From NCBI GenBank assembly GCA_023430625.1, contig JAEZAA010000083.1:1-47238 (forward strand): a DNA stretch of 47,238 nt, written 5' to 3'. This stretch comes from Pseudomonadota bacterium. GTDB taxonomy: Bacteria; Pseudomonadota; Gammaproteobacteria; Pseudomonadales; Oleiphilaceae. The translations under genes and the position numbers were made by a program. Shown here one piece after another: positions 8,177 through 16,396 of the stretch. The notes beneath the pieces were generated by a model that saw only the letters and a list, made by a program, of their open reading frames with translations, was not told the DNA's origin and did no database searches. Position 1 is the stretch's first letter; each line of letters starts with the position of its first letter.

Positions 8177-8286
8177 TTTTTCTGATGCCATTCAGGGCTA
8201 TTCCCAGATACCGGCACATCCTCGCGATGGCTTCTAGGGAGGTGGTAGCCGGGGCCGGTGCGGGATAAAAGCTGCCTCAGTCGCCA

Positions 8287-8419
8287 GTGGCGAAAAGTGG
8301 CAAGGCATTCGTCCTGCTCAATACATGGCGCAACTTTTTTCTCCCTTTTACTGAAACGAATGGGGCAGGGTGGAAAAGTTGCCCATTTCAGGTGGCAGCA
8401 GGGTGGGAAATTTGCCCAC
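8287..8419. repeat. Cluster of GTGG and CCCAC words with an imperfect direct repeat
   Basis: GTGG occurs at 8287 and 8297 (10 bases apart), then at 8370, 8392 and 8403 (multiples of about 11), with CCCAT near 8382 and CCCAC at 8415-8419 in the opposite sense. CAGGGTGGAAAAGTTGCCCA and CAGGGTGGGAAATTTGCCCA, starting at 8367 and 8399, form an imperfect direct repeat, each with an internal inverted repeat. It could be a protein-binding array or the decayed terminus of an IS21-type element. Confidence 0.5.
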
Positions 8420-8475
8420 TTTTGTGCCGCAGGGCCTCTCCCTGGCGAGTCCGCTCCCCTTATTTTAATAGCTTG

Positions 8476-8580
8476 TTAGTCTTCTTTTTTCTTCTTCTTA
8501 TAGCGAAATATTCTTAATCTTGAGAATTTTTCGAGCATTTCTGCCGTATCCATCTGTTTAGCAAGTGATTCTTCCGACAC
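8476..8580 (-). CDS. Doubtful small lysine-rich ORF (34 aa)
   Basis: A GTG at 8580 opens a 34-codon frame ending at 8476. It begins MSEESLAKQMDTAEML and ends RYKKKKKED, with an AGGAGAAGG purine run 7-11 bases upstream. An internal ATG at 8553 is the only other start. I recognise no family. The predicted peptide has an acidic helical N-terminal half and a strongly basic tail. It lies in the AT-rich middle of the rnpB-mraZ gap, and the frame is also open upstream of a TAG stop. It could therefore be the last piece of a decayed gene or chance coding. Confidence 0.2.
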   Translation of the reverse strand: MSEESLAKQMDTAEMLEKFSRLRIFRYKKKKKED

Positions 8581-8662
8581 TTTGTCGCCTTCTCCTGCGA
8601 AGTGGTTCCTAACCTATTGTTCCGCATTAGGATTCTTGTTGCATAGCTGAGACAGGGCCGCC

Positions 8663-8691
8663 TTGCAATGTGCCTGAGGTGTTTCTATAGT
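8663..8691 (+). promoter_or_regulatory. Predicted promoter of the mraZ/dcw cluster
   Basis: The -35 TTGCAA (8663-8668) and -10 TATAGT (8686-8691) are separated by 17 bases, giving a start near 8698. The GTGG array begins right there, so a repressor bound to it would sit on the initial transcribed region. The position matches the Pmra promoter of E. coli in relation to mraZ. Confidence 0.65.
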
Positions 8692-8699
8692 GTCTGGGA

Positions 8700-8764
8700 G
8701 TGGAATAAAGTGGCTGAAAGTGGAATTTTGTGGTGATTGGGTGGTGAACCTGGGAGGTTGGTGG
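8700..8764 (+). promoter_or_regulatory. Putative MraZ operator: GTGG boxes every 10 bp
   Basis: GTGG starts at 8700, 8710, 8720 and 8730, exactly 10 bases apart, then at 8741, with TGGG at 8751 and GTGG again at 8761. MraZ of E. coli binds direct TGGGN boxes separated by 5 bases. Mycoplasma MraZ binds AAAGTGK-type repeats, and AAAGTGGCTG followed by AAAGTGGAAT is present here. The array lies between the predicted start point and mraZ, as for an autoregulatory site. Confidence 0.7.
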
Positions 8765-8819
8765 CATAAGTGCCCCGGCCTGACTGCAGTCCGGCCGCTG
8801 ACAAAAGGTGAGGCGCTAG

Positions 8820-9275
8820 GTGTTTCGAGGGGTCAATGCCATCAATCTGGATGCGAAAGGGCGGTTCGCGTTGCCAACGCGCTACCGCGATCGCATTACG
8901 TCGCTGTGCGACGGCCAGTTGATTGCAACCGTGGACACCCAGGAGCGGTGTTTGCTGATCTACCCTCAGCCTGAGTGGGAAATCATCGAGCGCCAGTTGG
9001 ACGCCTTGCCTTCATACGATCCGACCGCGCGCCGCATTCAGCGCATGCTGATGGGCTATGCGACGGAACTGGAGATCGACGGCAGTGGCAGGGCGCTACT
9101 CCCTCAGCCGCTGCGGGATTACGCGCAGCTCGACAAGAAGGTCATCCTGTTGGGACAGGGCAAGAAGTTCGAGCTCTGGGCCGAAGAGAGATGGAATGCG
9201 CGAATGGATCAATATCTCGATGAAGCGCCCATTAGTGGCGAGATTCCCGAGCAGATTATGAAACTTTCGCTGTAA
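8820..9275 (+). CDS. mraZ: Transcriptional regulator MraZ
   Basis: MraZ is a 151-residue protein of two SpoVT/AbrB-like domains that forms ring oligomers and represses its own division/cell-wall operon. The start is GTG at 8820, with AGGTGAGG upstream. The N-terminus MFRGVNAINLDAKGRFALPT contains the family DxKGRxxxP motif, and the second copy reads EIDGSGRALLPQPLRDYA. It is the first gene of the dcw cluster, 30 bases ahead of rsmH. The upstream 10-bp-spaced GTGG array is its probable operator. Confidence 0.96.
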   Translation: MFRGVNAINLDAKGRFALPTRYRDRITSLCDGQLIATVDTQERCLLIYPQPEWEIIERQLDALPSYDPTARRIQRMLMGYATELEIDGSGRALLPQPLRDYAQLDKKVILLGQGKKFELWAEERWNARMDQYLDEAPISGEIPEQIMKLSL

Positions 9276-9305
9276 CAGCTGGTTGTAAGGCTCGGGGGAT
9301 GGACA

Positions 9306-10241
9306 GTGATTGTGGATGAATTCTCGCATCAGACCGTGATGCTGGATGAGGCGGTCGATGCCTTGGTCACGCGGGCAGACGGATGTTACCTCGACGGTAC
9401 CTTCGGGCGCGGCGGCCATAGTCGTGAAATCCTGCGCCGCCTGAATGCCGACGGACGCCTTCTGGGGGTTGATCGCGACCCTCAGGCGGTGGCGACGGGG
9501 CAGCAGCTGGCAGTCGAGGATTCCAGATTCAGCATCTGTCACGGCGAGTTTTCCGGGCTGGCAACCTACGCTCAGGCGCAGGGCTGGACCAAGCTCGACG
9601 GCATACTTCTGGATCTGGGCGTGTCCTCGCCGCAGCTCGACGATGCCGAACGAGGATTCAGCTTCCTGCGGGACGGTCCGCTGGATATGCGAATGAATCC
9701 GACCCAGGGTGAAAGCGCGTCCCAATGGCTGATGCGAGCCAAGGAAGATGAAATCGCCTGGGTACTGAAGGAATACGGAGAAGAAAAGTTCGCCCGACGC
9801 ATGGCGGCTGCCATCGTCAAGGCGCGTCAGGTGGAGCGCATCGAGCGCACGGCACAACTGGCACGGATCGTCAGTGAGGCAAACCCTCGCTGGGAAGTGG
9901 GCAAGAATCCGGCAACCCGGGCATTTCAGGCCATTCGCATCTATATAAACGGCGAACTGGACGAGGTAACCCGGGCGCTGGAGCAGGCTGCGGAGCTTTT
10001 AGCGGTAGGCGGCCGGCTGGTGGTGATCAGCTTTCATTCCCTGGAAGATCGTATCGTTAAGCGATTCATGCGGGACCAGGTGAAGGGCGATCCGCTGCCA
10101 GCCAAGCTGCCAATTATGGCCAAGGATATCCCCCGGCGCTTCCGGTTGGTGGACAAGGCCACAAAGGCGACTGAAGCAGAAGTTAACAACAACCCTAGAT
10201 CTCGTAGCGCAGTAATGAGAGTCATGGAGAAAATAGCATGA
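9306..10241 (+). CDS. rsmH: 16S rRNA N4-cytosine C1402 methyltransferase RsmH
   Basis: RsmH (MraW) adds the N4 methyl to C1402 of 16S rRNA, the same nucleotide whose ribose is methylated by RsmI, encoded 2 kb upstream. The 311-residue sequence has the SAM-binding stretch DGTFGRGGHSREIL and the motifs LDLGVSSPQLD, GFSFLRDGPLDMRMN and VISFHSLEDRIVKRF. The start is GTG at 9306; another GTG two codons later is possible. The end overlaps ftsL by 4 bases (ATGA), so the two are coupled. Confidence 0.95.
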   Translation: MIVDEFSHQTVMLDEAVDALVTRADGCYLDGTFGRGGHSREILRRLNADGRLLGVDRDPQAVATGQQLAVEDSRFSICHGEFSGLATYAQAQGWTKLDGILLDLGVSSPQLDDAERGFSFLRDGPLDMRMNPTQGESASQWLMRAKEDEIAWVLKEYGEEKFARRMAAAIVKARQVERIERTAQLARIVSEANPRWEVGKNPATRAFQAIRIYINGELDEVTRALEQAAELLAVGGRLVVISFHSLEDRIVKRFMRDQVKGDPLPAKLPIMAKDIPRRFRLVDKATKATEAEVNNNPRSRSAVMRVMEKIA

Positions 10242-10642
10242 CAGCTTATGTCCGATTGCCCCTGATTGATAAGCGTAGCCGTCCCGTTGCCGAGTTGCGG
10301 GCGCATCCGCAAGCGCAGCCCAAAGAGAGCCTTCAGCGCTGGTTGCAGCAGTTGCAGGCCATTTCCGCGGCGACGTTCAGTCGCCAAACCTGCATCACCG
10401 TTGCCCTGCTTGCTGTACTGGTGAGCAGCGCCTTGACGGTGGTGTACGCCAATCATCTCAACCGTTCACTGTTCATTGACCTGAAAGCCCTGCAGAAGCA
10501 GCGCGATTACTATCAGGTCGAGTGGTCCCAGTTGCTGCTGGAGCAAAGTGCCTGGGGGGCACTGAGCCGTGTGGAAACGCTGGCTGCCTCGGATCTGGCG
10601 CTCAAGGTGCCCGATCCACAGGACGTTGTGATCATCAAGTAA
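10238..10642 (+). CDS. ftsL: Cell division protein FtsL
   Basis: This 134-residue bitopic membrane protein has a cytoplasmic N-terminal region of about 48 residues and one transmembrane helix (about 49-68, CITVALLAVLVSSALTVVYA). A periplasmic leucine-zipper-like coiled coil follows, then VETLAASDLALKVPDPQDVVII at the end. FtsL joins FtsB and FtsQ and activates FtsW/FtsI at the septum. It is identified mainly by architecture and position between rsmH and ftsI. It overlaps rsmH by 4 bases; 40 bases separate it from ftsI. Confidence 0.92.
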   Translation: MTAYVRLPLIDKRSRPVAELRAHPQAQPKESLQRWLQQLQAISAATFSRQTCITVALLAVLVSSALTVVYANHLNRSLFIDLKALQKQRDYYQVEWSQLLLEQSAWGALSRVETLAASDLALKVPDPQDVVIIK

Positions 10643-10682
10643 ACCAACTCCTTCTTCCTTTATATAAGTAGAGAGCAACAGC

Positions 10683-12449
10683 GTGGCCAAGCCGATCCCG
10701 AACAGAGGGGCAACAACCCTCACCCAGGCTGGGCTGGCGGAGGGATTCGCCAGTTGGCGCTTCTATCTGGTATGCGCTCTCATGCTGTGTGGCGTGGTGG
10801 CCCTGCTGTGGCGGGTGATTGATCTGCAGGTGTTCGACAAGGAGTTCCTGCGCACCCAGGGCGACCTGCGCACCATTCGCACCGAAACCATCACGGCCCA
10901 TCGCGGTATGATTCTCGACCGTCACGGTGAGCCGTTGGCGGTGAGTACGCCGGTGGAAACCATTTGGGCCAATCCCCAGGAAGTGAAGCTGGACGATCCG
11001 AAACTGGCCGCTTTGGCGCAGGCGTTGGAAATGCCGCTGGCGGACTTGAAACAGCAGTTCTCGCGCAGTCAACACCGGGAATTCATCTATCTTCGTCGGC
11101 AGATGCCGCCTGCGCAGGCGCGGGCCGTGACGGCACTTGGCCTGCCAGGCATTTATACTCGTCAGGAATACAGACGCTACTATCCCGCGGGCGAAGTGGC
11201 GGCGCATCTGGTGGGATTCACCAACATCGACGAGAAGGGCCAGGAAGGGCTGGAACTGATTTACGATCAGTGGATGAACGGTATCGATGGTAAGAAGACT
11301 GTTCTCAAGGACCGGCGTGGATACATCGTCAAGGACTTGAACCTGATCTCCGATGCACAGCCCGGCAATAACCTGCAACTCAGCGTCGACTTGCGCCTGC
11401 AATATCTTGCATACCGCGAGCTGAAAGCCGCGGTCGAGGCCCATAAGGCAATTTCCGCCAACCTGGTAATGCTGGACGCGAAGACGGGCGAAGTCCTGGC
11501 GATGGTGAACCAGCCTTCGTACAACCCCAACAACCGGGCGAACCTGCAACCGGCGGCGCTGCGCAACCGGGCCGTGACCGATCTGTTCGAGCCGGGTTCC
11601 ACCGTCAAGATCATTACCATGGCCGCCGCACTTGAGTCCGGCAAGTTCACGCCCTCCACCGTCATTGATACCAGCCCCGGCTGGATGCGGTTGAATGGTC
11701 GCACAATCCGTGATCATCACAATTACGGCGACCTGGACCTCACCGGCATCATTACCAAGTCCAGCAACATCGGCACCTCGCGGATCGGCTTGGCGCTGAC
11801 AGGTGAAGTTCTTTATGAGATGTATAGCCGGTTTGGCTTCGGCCAGGCCAGTGGGATCGAGTTTCCCGGGGAAGGGATCGGCTCGCTTCCCTATGATCGT
11901 AAGTGGGCGCCGATTCGGGTGGCGACCTTGTCCTATGGCTATGGCTTGTCCGTGACCCCGCTGCAGCTGGCCCGCGCTTATTCAGTGTTTGCCAATGATG
12001 GCAAGCGCAAGCCGGTCTCCCTGCTGAAGGGCGGGCACCCGGAACCTGCTGTGCCGGTCATGGCGCCGGAGGTTGCGGCGCAGGTCCGTACCATGCTCAC
12101 CACCGTGGTCGAAAAAGGCGGAACGGGTACCCGGGCCGCCGTGCCTTTTTTCCGGGTTGCCGGCAAGACCGGCACCGTGCATACCATTGGCGCCAATGGC
12201 TATGAAAGCGATCAGTACCTGTCCATCTTCGCGGGTATGGCACCGGCCGATGATCCCAAGGTGGTCATGGTGGTGATCATCGACCGTCCCCAGAGTGGTG
12301 CCTATTACGGTGGTGAAGTAGCGGCGCCGGTATTTGGTCGGGTAATGGCGGGCGCCATGCGCCTGCTCAATGTGCCACCCGCGCCCACGGCAACCGCCGG
12401 CCGGGCTTCGGATGCAGTGGTCGAATCCACGGGACAGGGGAGAGGCTAG
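10683..12449 (+). CDS. ftsI: Peptidoglycan D,D-transpeptidase FtsI (PBP3)
   Basis: FtsI is the septal class B penicillin-binding protein that cross-links peptidoglycan made by FtsW. One membrane helix lies near residues 27-44. The dimerisation/pedestal domain starts around RGMILDRHGEPLA. The transpeptidase has the three catalytic motifs: STVK with active-site S306, SSN at 360-362 and KTGT at 495-498. The length of 588 is typical. The start is GTG at 10683; the ribosome site (AGAGAGCAACA) is modest. murE starts two bases after the stop. Confidence 0.96.
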   Translation: MAKPIPNRGATTLTQAGLAEGFASWRFYLVCALMLCGVVALLWRVIDLQVFDKEFLRTQGDLRTIRTETITAHRGMILDRHGEPLAVSTPVETIWANPQEVKLDDPKLAALAQALEMPLADLKQQFSRSQHREFIYLRRQMPPAQARAVTALGLPGIYTRQEYRRYYPAGEVAAHLVGFTNIDEKGQEGLELIYDQWMNGIDGKKTVLKDRRGYIVKDLNLISDAQPGNNLQLSVDLRLQYLAYRELKAAVEAHKAISANLVMLDAKTGEVLAMVNQPSYNPNNRANLQPAALRNRAVTDLFEPGSTVKIITMAAALESGKFTPSTVIDTSPGWMRLNGRTIRDHHNYGDLDLTGIITKSSNIGTSRIGLALTGEVLYEMYSRFGFGQASGIEFPGEGIGSLPYDRKWAPIRVATLSYGYGLSVTPLQLARAYSVFANDGKRKPVSLLKGGHPEPAVPVMAPEVAAQVRTMLTTVVEKGGTGTRAAVPFFRVAGKTGTVHTIGANGYESDQYLSIFAGMAPADDPKVVMVVIIDRPQSGAYYGGEVAAPVFGRVMAGAMRLLNVPPAPTATAGRASDAVVESTGQGRG

Positions 12450-12451
12450 TC

Positions 12452-13948
12452 ATGAAGCCTGAGCCACGCCTATTGTCCCAACTCCTGCAAGGTCTGGTGG
12501 ATGTTCCGCCAGCCCTGGACGTCCAGGTCTCCCATTTGACAGCCGATAGCCGGGACGTTGTGCCTGGCTCTGTGTTTATTGCGCTGTCGGGTTTAAACCG
12601 GGATGGCGGACAGTTTGTGGTCGAGGCCATTGCGCGGGGAGCCCGCGCCGTCGTGCGTGAGGGTGCCCAGCCCAACCTGGAGGTTGCGGACGGAGTGGTC
12701 CAGGTTGTTTTGCAGGACCTGCGCGCCGCGATGGGGCAGATGGCACAGCGCTTTTTTGGCGATACCAGCGTCCGTATCCCCTTGATCGGTGTGACCGGCA
12801 CCAATGGCAAGTCATCCACTACTCACTATATCGCGCAGATGCTGGCGGAAATCGGACAGCCTTGTGGGCTGATCGGGACGCTCGGTTACGGCTTGGTGCC
12901 CCATTTGCGGGAAGCCAGCCACACCACGCCCGATTGTCTGCGCCTGCACGCTGAACTGGCCAGCATGGAGGCCGAAGGTGCCCGTGCGGTGGCCATGGAA
13001 GTGTCGTCCCACGCCCTGGATCAGCAACGTGTCGCTGGTCTGCGCTTTCAAGGGGCGGTTTTCACCAATTTGAGTCGGGACCACCTGGATTACCACGGCG
13101 ACATGGCCGCCTACGCAGCCGCAAAACAGCGCCTGTTTGAGCGGGGCGAACTGGGCTTTGCCGTCATCAACCGCGATGACGCCTTCGGCCGGGAATTGCT
13201 CGCCAAACTGTCGCCCACTGTTGCACGCCTTAGCTTTGCTGTGTCCGATTCCGACGCGGACCTGACCGTGACCCGGGTGCGTTATGACCGCCAGGGGATC
13301 GAGGCGGAGATCCAGTACGGCGATCAGCAGGGCACCCTGCGTTGCGGGCTCATGGGTGACTTCAACCTGAGCAATGTGCTCGCGGCGGCAGGCGTTCTAT
13401 TAAGTCTTGGTCATCCACTTGAAGTGGTGCTGAATTGCGCGGAAAATCTGCAGCCGGTTTTGGGTCGCATGCAGAAACTGCCGCGAACCACCGGGCCTGT
13501 GGTGATTGTGGATTATGCGCACACGCCGGATGCGCTGGACCAGGCGTTGCGTGCCACGGCGCTGCATCAGCCGGGCCGGATCTGGTGTGTGTTTGGATGC
13601 GGTGGCGATCGCGACCGCGGCAAGCGTCCCCTCATGGCTGCCATCGGTGCGCGTCATGGCGCGCAACTGGTGATCACCAACGATAATCCCCGAACAGAAT
13701 CTCCCGAGCAGATCGTTCAGGACATCCTTGCCGGCGTTCCGTCAGGGGCGGCGGTCAAGGTGCTGCACGACCGTGAGAGCGCCATTGCCTGGGCCATCGG
13801 CCAGGCGGATGCTGCGGACATCGTGCTGATCGCGGGCAAGGGACATGAGCCCTATCAGGAAATTCAGGGCGTACGAGTTCCATTTAGTGATGTGGCGGTG
13901 GCCAGTCAGTACCTGGAGCAGCGTCAGGTGCAAGAGGTGAGAGCATGA
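12452..13948 (+). CDS. murE: UDP-MurNAc-L-Ala-D-Glu:meso-diaminopimelate ligase MurE
   Basis: MurE adds meso-diaminopimelate to the UDP-MurNAc dipeptide in the cytoplasm. The 498-residue protein has the ATP loop GTNGKS at 116-121 and a carbamylatable lysine in YAAAKQRLF (K225). DNPR at 411-414 marks enzymes specific for diaminopimelate rather than lysine, so a Gram-negative type wall is predicted. The stop overlaps the murF start by 4 bases (ATGA). Confidence 0.96.
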   Translation: MKPEPRLLSQLLQGLVDVPPALDVQVSHLTADSRDVVPGSVFIALSGLNRDGGQFVVEAIARGARAVVREGAQPNLEVADGVVQVVLQDLRAAMGQMAQRFFGDTSVRIPLIGVTGTNGKSSTTHYIAQMLAEIGQPCGLIGTLGYGLVPHLREASHTTPDCLRLHAELASMEAEGARAVAMEVSSHALDQQRVAGLRFQGAVFTNLSRDHLDYHGDMAAYAAAKQRLFERGELGFAVINRDDAFGRELLAKLSPTVARLSFAVSDSDADLTVTRVRYDRQGIEAEIQYGDQQGTLRCGLMGDFNLSNVLAAAGVLLSLGHPLEVVLNCAENLQPVLGRMQKLPRTTGPVVIVDYAHTPDALDQALRATALHQPGRIWCVFGCGGDRDRGKRPLMAAIGARHGAQLVITNDNPRTESPEQIVQDILAGVPSGAAVKVLHDRESAIAWAIGQADAADIVLIAGKGHEPYQEIQGVRVPFSDVAVASQYLEQRQVQEVRA

Positions 13949-15306
13949 TTGGCCAATGGCACTTGCAGGCGATAGCTGCACAGATAGGCGCCGATGTTGA
14001 AGGTCAGGATGTGGCCTTTACCTCGGTCAGCACCGATACCCGCACACTGCAGCCAGGCGCCTTGTATGTGGCACTGCAGGGTGAGCGTTTTGATGGCCAT
14101 GAATTTGTTGCCGAGGCAATCGCCAAGGGCGCGGTTGCGGCCATGGTGGCGCGTCCCGTGCAGGCCGCTGTGCCCCTGATCTGGGTAGCGGACACGCGCT
14201 GGGGGCTGGGCCGTCTGGGTGCGCTCAACCGGGCGCGGTTCGGCGGACGGGTTGCCGCCGTGACCGGCAGCAGTGGCAAAACCACCGTCAAGGAAATGCT
14301 GGCGGCGGTGTTGCGTCAGGCCGGCGATGTGCTGGCGACCCGGGGCAACCTGAACAATGACATCGGTGTTCCCCTGACACTGCTGGAGCTTACCGAAAAC
14401 CAGCAGTTTGCGGTGATTGAGCTGGGGGCCAGCGCGGTGGGTGAAATCGCCTATACGGTCGCGCTGGCGCAGCCCGATGTGGCTGCCATCACCAATGCCG
14501 GTGGGGCGCACCTGGAAGGCTTCGGTGGCATCGAAGGAGTGCGTCGCGCCAAAGGCGAGATTTATGCCGGATTGTCCGAGCAGAGCACAGCCGTCATCAA
14601 TCAGGACGATCCGGCGTTTGCCCAGTGGCAGGACATCATTGACGGTCGCCACACACTGAGCTTTGGCGGCGAGTCAGCGGATTTTTATGCCCGCAACATC
14701 CGGGATCAGGACGGCACCATTGAGTTTGAGCTGGTGACGCCGGCCGGTCAGGTGCCGGTCAGCATGGCTTTCAGTGGCCAGCACAACGTCACCAATGCCT
14801 TGACTGCGGCGGCCATGGCCTCCGCGCTAGGCCTGGATCTGGCACAGATCGCGGCAGGGCTGGCCAGCGCCAAGCCCGCCAAGGGCCGGCTCAACCGGGA
14901 ACGGACCCGCGCCGGTGGCTTGCTGCTGGATGACACCTATAATGCCAACCCCGCGTCGGTCAAGGCCGCCCTGCGGGTCCTCGCGGCACAGCAGGGGTTG
15001 CGGGTTGCCCTGCTGGGTGACATGGCGGAGTTGGGCACCGACGCTCCTCAGTTGCATTCGGACGTGGGCCGGTTTGCCAAGAGTCTGGGCATTGAACGGC
15101 TGCTGGCGTGCGGACGTTTCGCCCGCGCAACAGCGGAAGGCTTCGGGCTGAATGCCGAGGCGTTCGAGTTGCAGGCGGATTTGATCGAACACATTCAGAC
15201 GCTGTGTCAGCCCGACACGGTGTTTTTAGTCAAAGGTTCCCGCAGTGCCCGTATGGAGCGTGTGGTGGAGTCCCTGGTCGCCGTAAGAGATGACGTTAAA
15301 TGCTAG
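13945..15306 (+). CDS. murF: UDP-MurNAc-tripeptide:D-alanyl-D-alanine ligase MurF
   Basis: MurF attaches the D-Ala-D-Ala made by Ddl to complete the UDP-MurNAc pentapeptide. The 453-residue Mur ligase has the ATP loop GSSGKTT at 108-114, the HLEGFGGIEGVRRAKGEI segment with the catalytic carbamyl-lysine region, and DDTYNANPASVKAAL in the C-terminal domain. It overlaps murE by 4 bases and mraY by 7, indicating tight coupling of the three consecutive steps. Confidence 0.95.
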   Translation: MIGQWHLQAIAAQIGADVEGQDVAFTSVSTDTRTLQPGALYVALQGERFDGHEFVAEAIAKGAVAAMVARPVQAAVPLIWVADTRWGLGRLGALNRARFGGRVAAVTGSSGKTTVKEMLAAVLRQAGDVLATRGNLNNDIGVPLTLLELTENQQFAVIELGASAVGEIAYTVALAQPDVAAITNAGGAHLEGFGGIEGVRRAKGEIYAGLSEQSTAVINQDDPAFAQWQDIIDGRHTLSFGGESADFYARNIRDQDGTIEFELVTPAGQVPVSMAFSGQHNVTNALTAAAMASALGLDLAQIAAGLASAKPAKGRLNRERTRAGGLLLDDTYNANPASVKAALRVLAAQQGLRVALLGDMAELGTDAPQLHSDVGRFAKSLGIERLLACGRFARATAEGFGLNAEAFELQADLIEHIQTLCQPDTVFLVKGSRSARMERVVESLVAVRDDVKC

Positions 15307-16382
15307 TTTGGCTGTTTGAGTGGTTGTCCCAGTACGTCAAGGTGCTGTCTGTCTTCCAGTACCTGACGTTGCGAGGCATTTTGGGTGTCCTTACGGCTTT
15401 GGTTATTTCCCTGGTATTGGGACCGGCAATGATACGCAAGCTGAGCTTCTATCAGATCGGCCAGTCGGTACGCAGTGATGGCCCGCAAAGCCACCTGAGC
15501 AAGGCGGGCACGCCGACCATGGGCGGCGCCCTGATTCTGGTGGCGATCGCGGTCAGTACCCTGTTGTGGGGAGACCTGGACAACCGCTATGTGTGGATCG
15601 TGCTGATCACCACGCTGGCCTTCGGCGCCATCGGCTGGGTCGATGATTACCGCAAAGTGATCGAGAAGAATTCGCGCGGTCTGCCGGCGCGCTGGAAATA
15701 CTTCTGGCAAACCCTGTTCGGCCTGCTGGCCGCCTGCGTTCTCTACTGGACGGCGCAGACGCCTGCGGAAACAGGATTCATCGTGCCGGTGTTCAAGGAC
15801 ATCGTCATCGACCTGGGCATTGGCTTCATTCTGCTGTCCTACCTGGTCATCGTGGGCAGCAGCAACGCGGTCAATCTGACCGATGGCCTGGATGGTCTGG
15901 CCATCATGCCGACCGTGATGGTCGCCGGTGCCCTGGCGATCTTTGCCTATGCGTCCGGCAACTTCAACTTCGCCCAATACCTGCATATTCCCTATGTCCA
16001 GGGCAGCGGCGAGCTGGTCATTTTCCTCGGCTCCATCGTGGGGGCCGGGCTCGGTTTTCTCTGGTTCAACACCTATCCCGCGCAAGTGTTCATGGGCGAC
16101 GTGGGCGCTCTGGCGCTGGGCGCCGCGCTCGGTATCGTCGCCGTGGTGGTGCGCCAGGAGATCGTTTTGTTCGTGATGGGCGGCGTGTTCGTGATGGAAA
16201 CCGTGTCGGTGATTTTGCAGGTGGGCTCCTACAAGCTGACCGGTCGCCGCATTTTCCGCATGGCGCCGCTGCACCACCACTTTGAGCTGAAAGGCTGGCC
16301 GGAGCCACGGGTGATCGTGCGCTTCTGGGTGATGACGGTTGTGCTGGTCCTGATTGGACTGGCGACATTGAAGATTCGTTAA
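15300..16382 (+). CDS. mraY: Phospho-MurNAc-pentapeptide translocase MraY
   Basis: MraY transfers phospho-MurNAc-pentapeptide to undecaprenyl phosphate, giving lipid I at the inner membrane. The 360-residue protein is polytopic, with about ten helices. The catalytic acidic residues are D115/D116 in GWVDDYRK, NLTDGLDGL at 192-200 and D267 in QVFMGDVGA. The HHH motif is at 325-327 (APLHHHFE). The length equals that of E. coli MraY. It begins inside the murF end (7-base overlap) and is followed 14 bases later by murD. Confidence 0.97.
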   Translation: MLVWLFEWLSQYVKVLSVFQYLTLRGILGVLTALVISLVLGPAMIRKLSFYQIGQSVRSDGPQSHLSKAGTPTMGGALILVAIAVSTLLWGDLDNRYVWIVLITTLAFGAIGWVDDYRKVIEKNSRGLPARWKYFWQTLFGLLAACVLYWTAQTPAETGFIVPVFKDIVIDLGIGFILLSYLVIVGSSNAVNLTDGLDGLAIMPTVMVAGALAIFAYASGNFNFAQYLHIPYVQGSGELVIFLGSIVGAGLGFLWFNTYPAQVFMGDVGALALGAALGIVAVVVRQEIVLFVMGGVFVMETVSVILQVGSYKLTGRRIFRMAPLHHHFELKGWPEPRVIVRFWVMTVVLVLIGLATLKIR

Positions 16383-16396
16383 CGGGATCTGCGGGT

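Larger units (their letters stand above)
8182..8819. other. Long non-coding stretch between rnpB and mraZ
   Basis: No conserved gene was recognised in these 638 bases. The left part (8182-8430) contains GTGG/CCCAC words. The middle (8440-8640) is noticeably more AT-rich than the surroundings and holds a doubtful 34-codon minus-strand ORF. The right part (8640-8819) carries the predicted mraZ promoter and MraZ-box array. The changed base composition and unusual length suggest an old insertion or a decayed gene. Confidence 0.6.

Noticed and set aside
8581..8805. Open minus-strand frame continuing upstream of the 34-codon ORF, ending in a TAG
   Set aside because: It runs through the predicted promoter and MraZ boxes, has no start codon with a ribosome site, and gives no recognisable domain.
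8690..8974. 94-codon plus-strand frame overlapping the mraZ start
   Set aside because: It is translated from the GTGG array and the mraZ start in another frame; mraZ has the ribosome site and conserved sequence.
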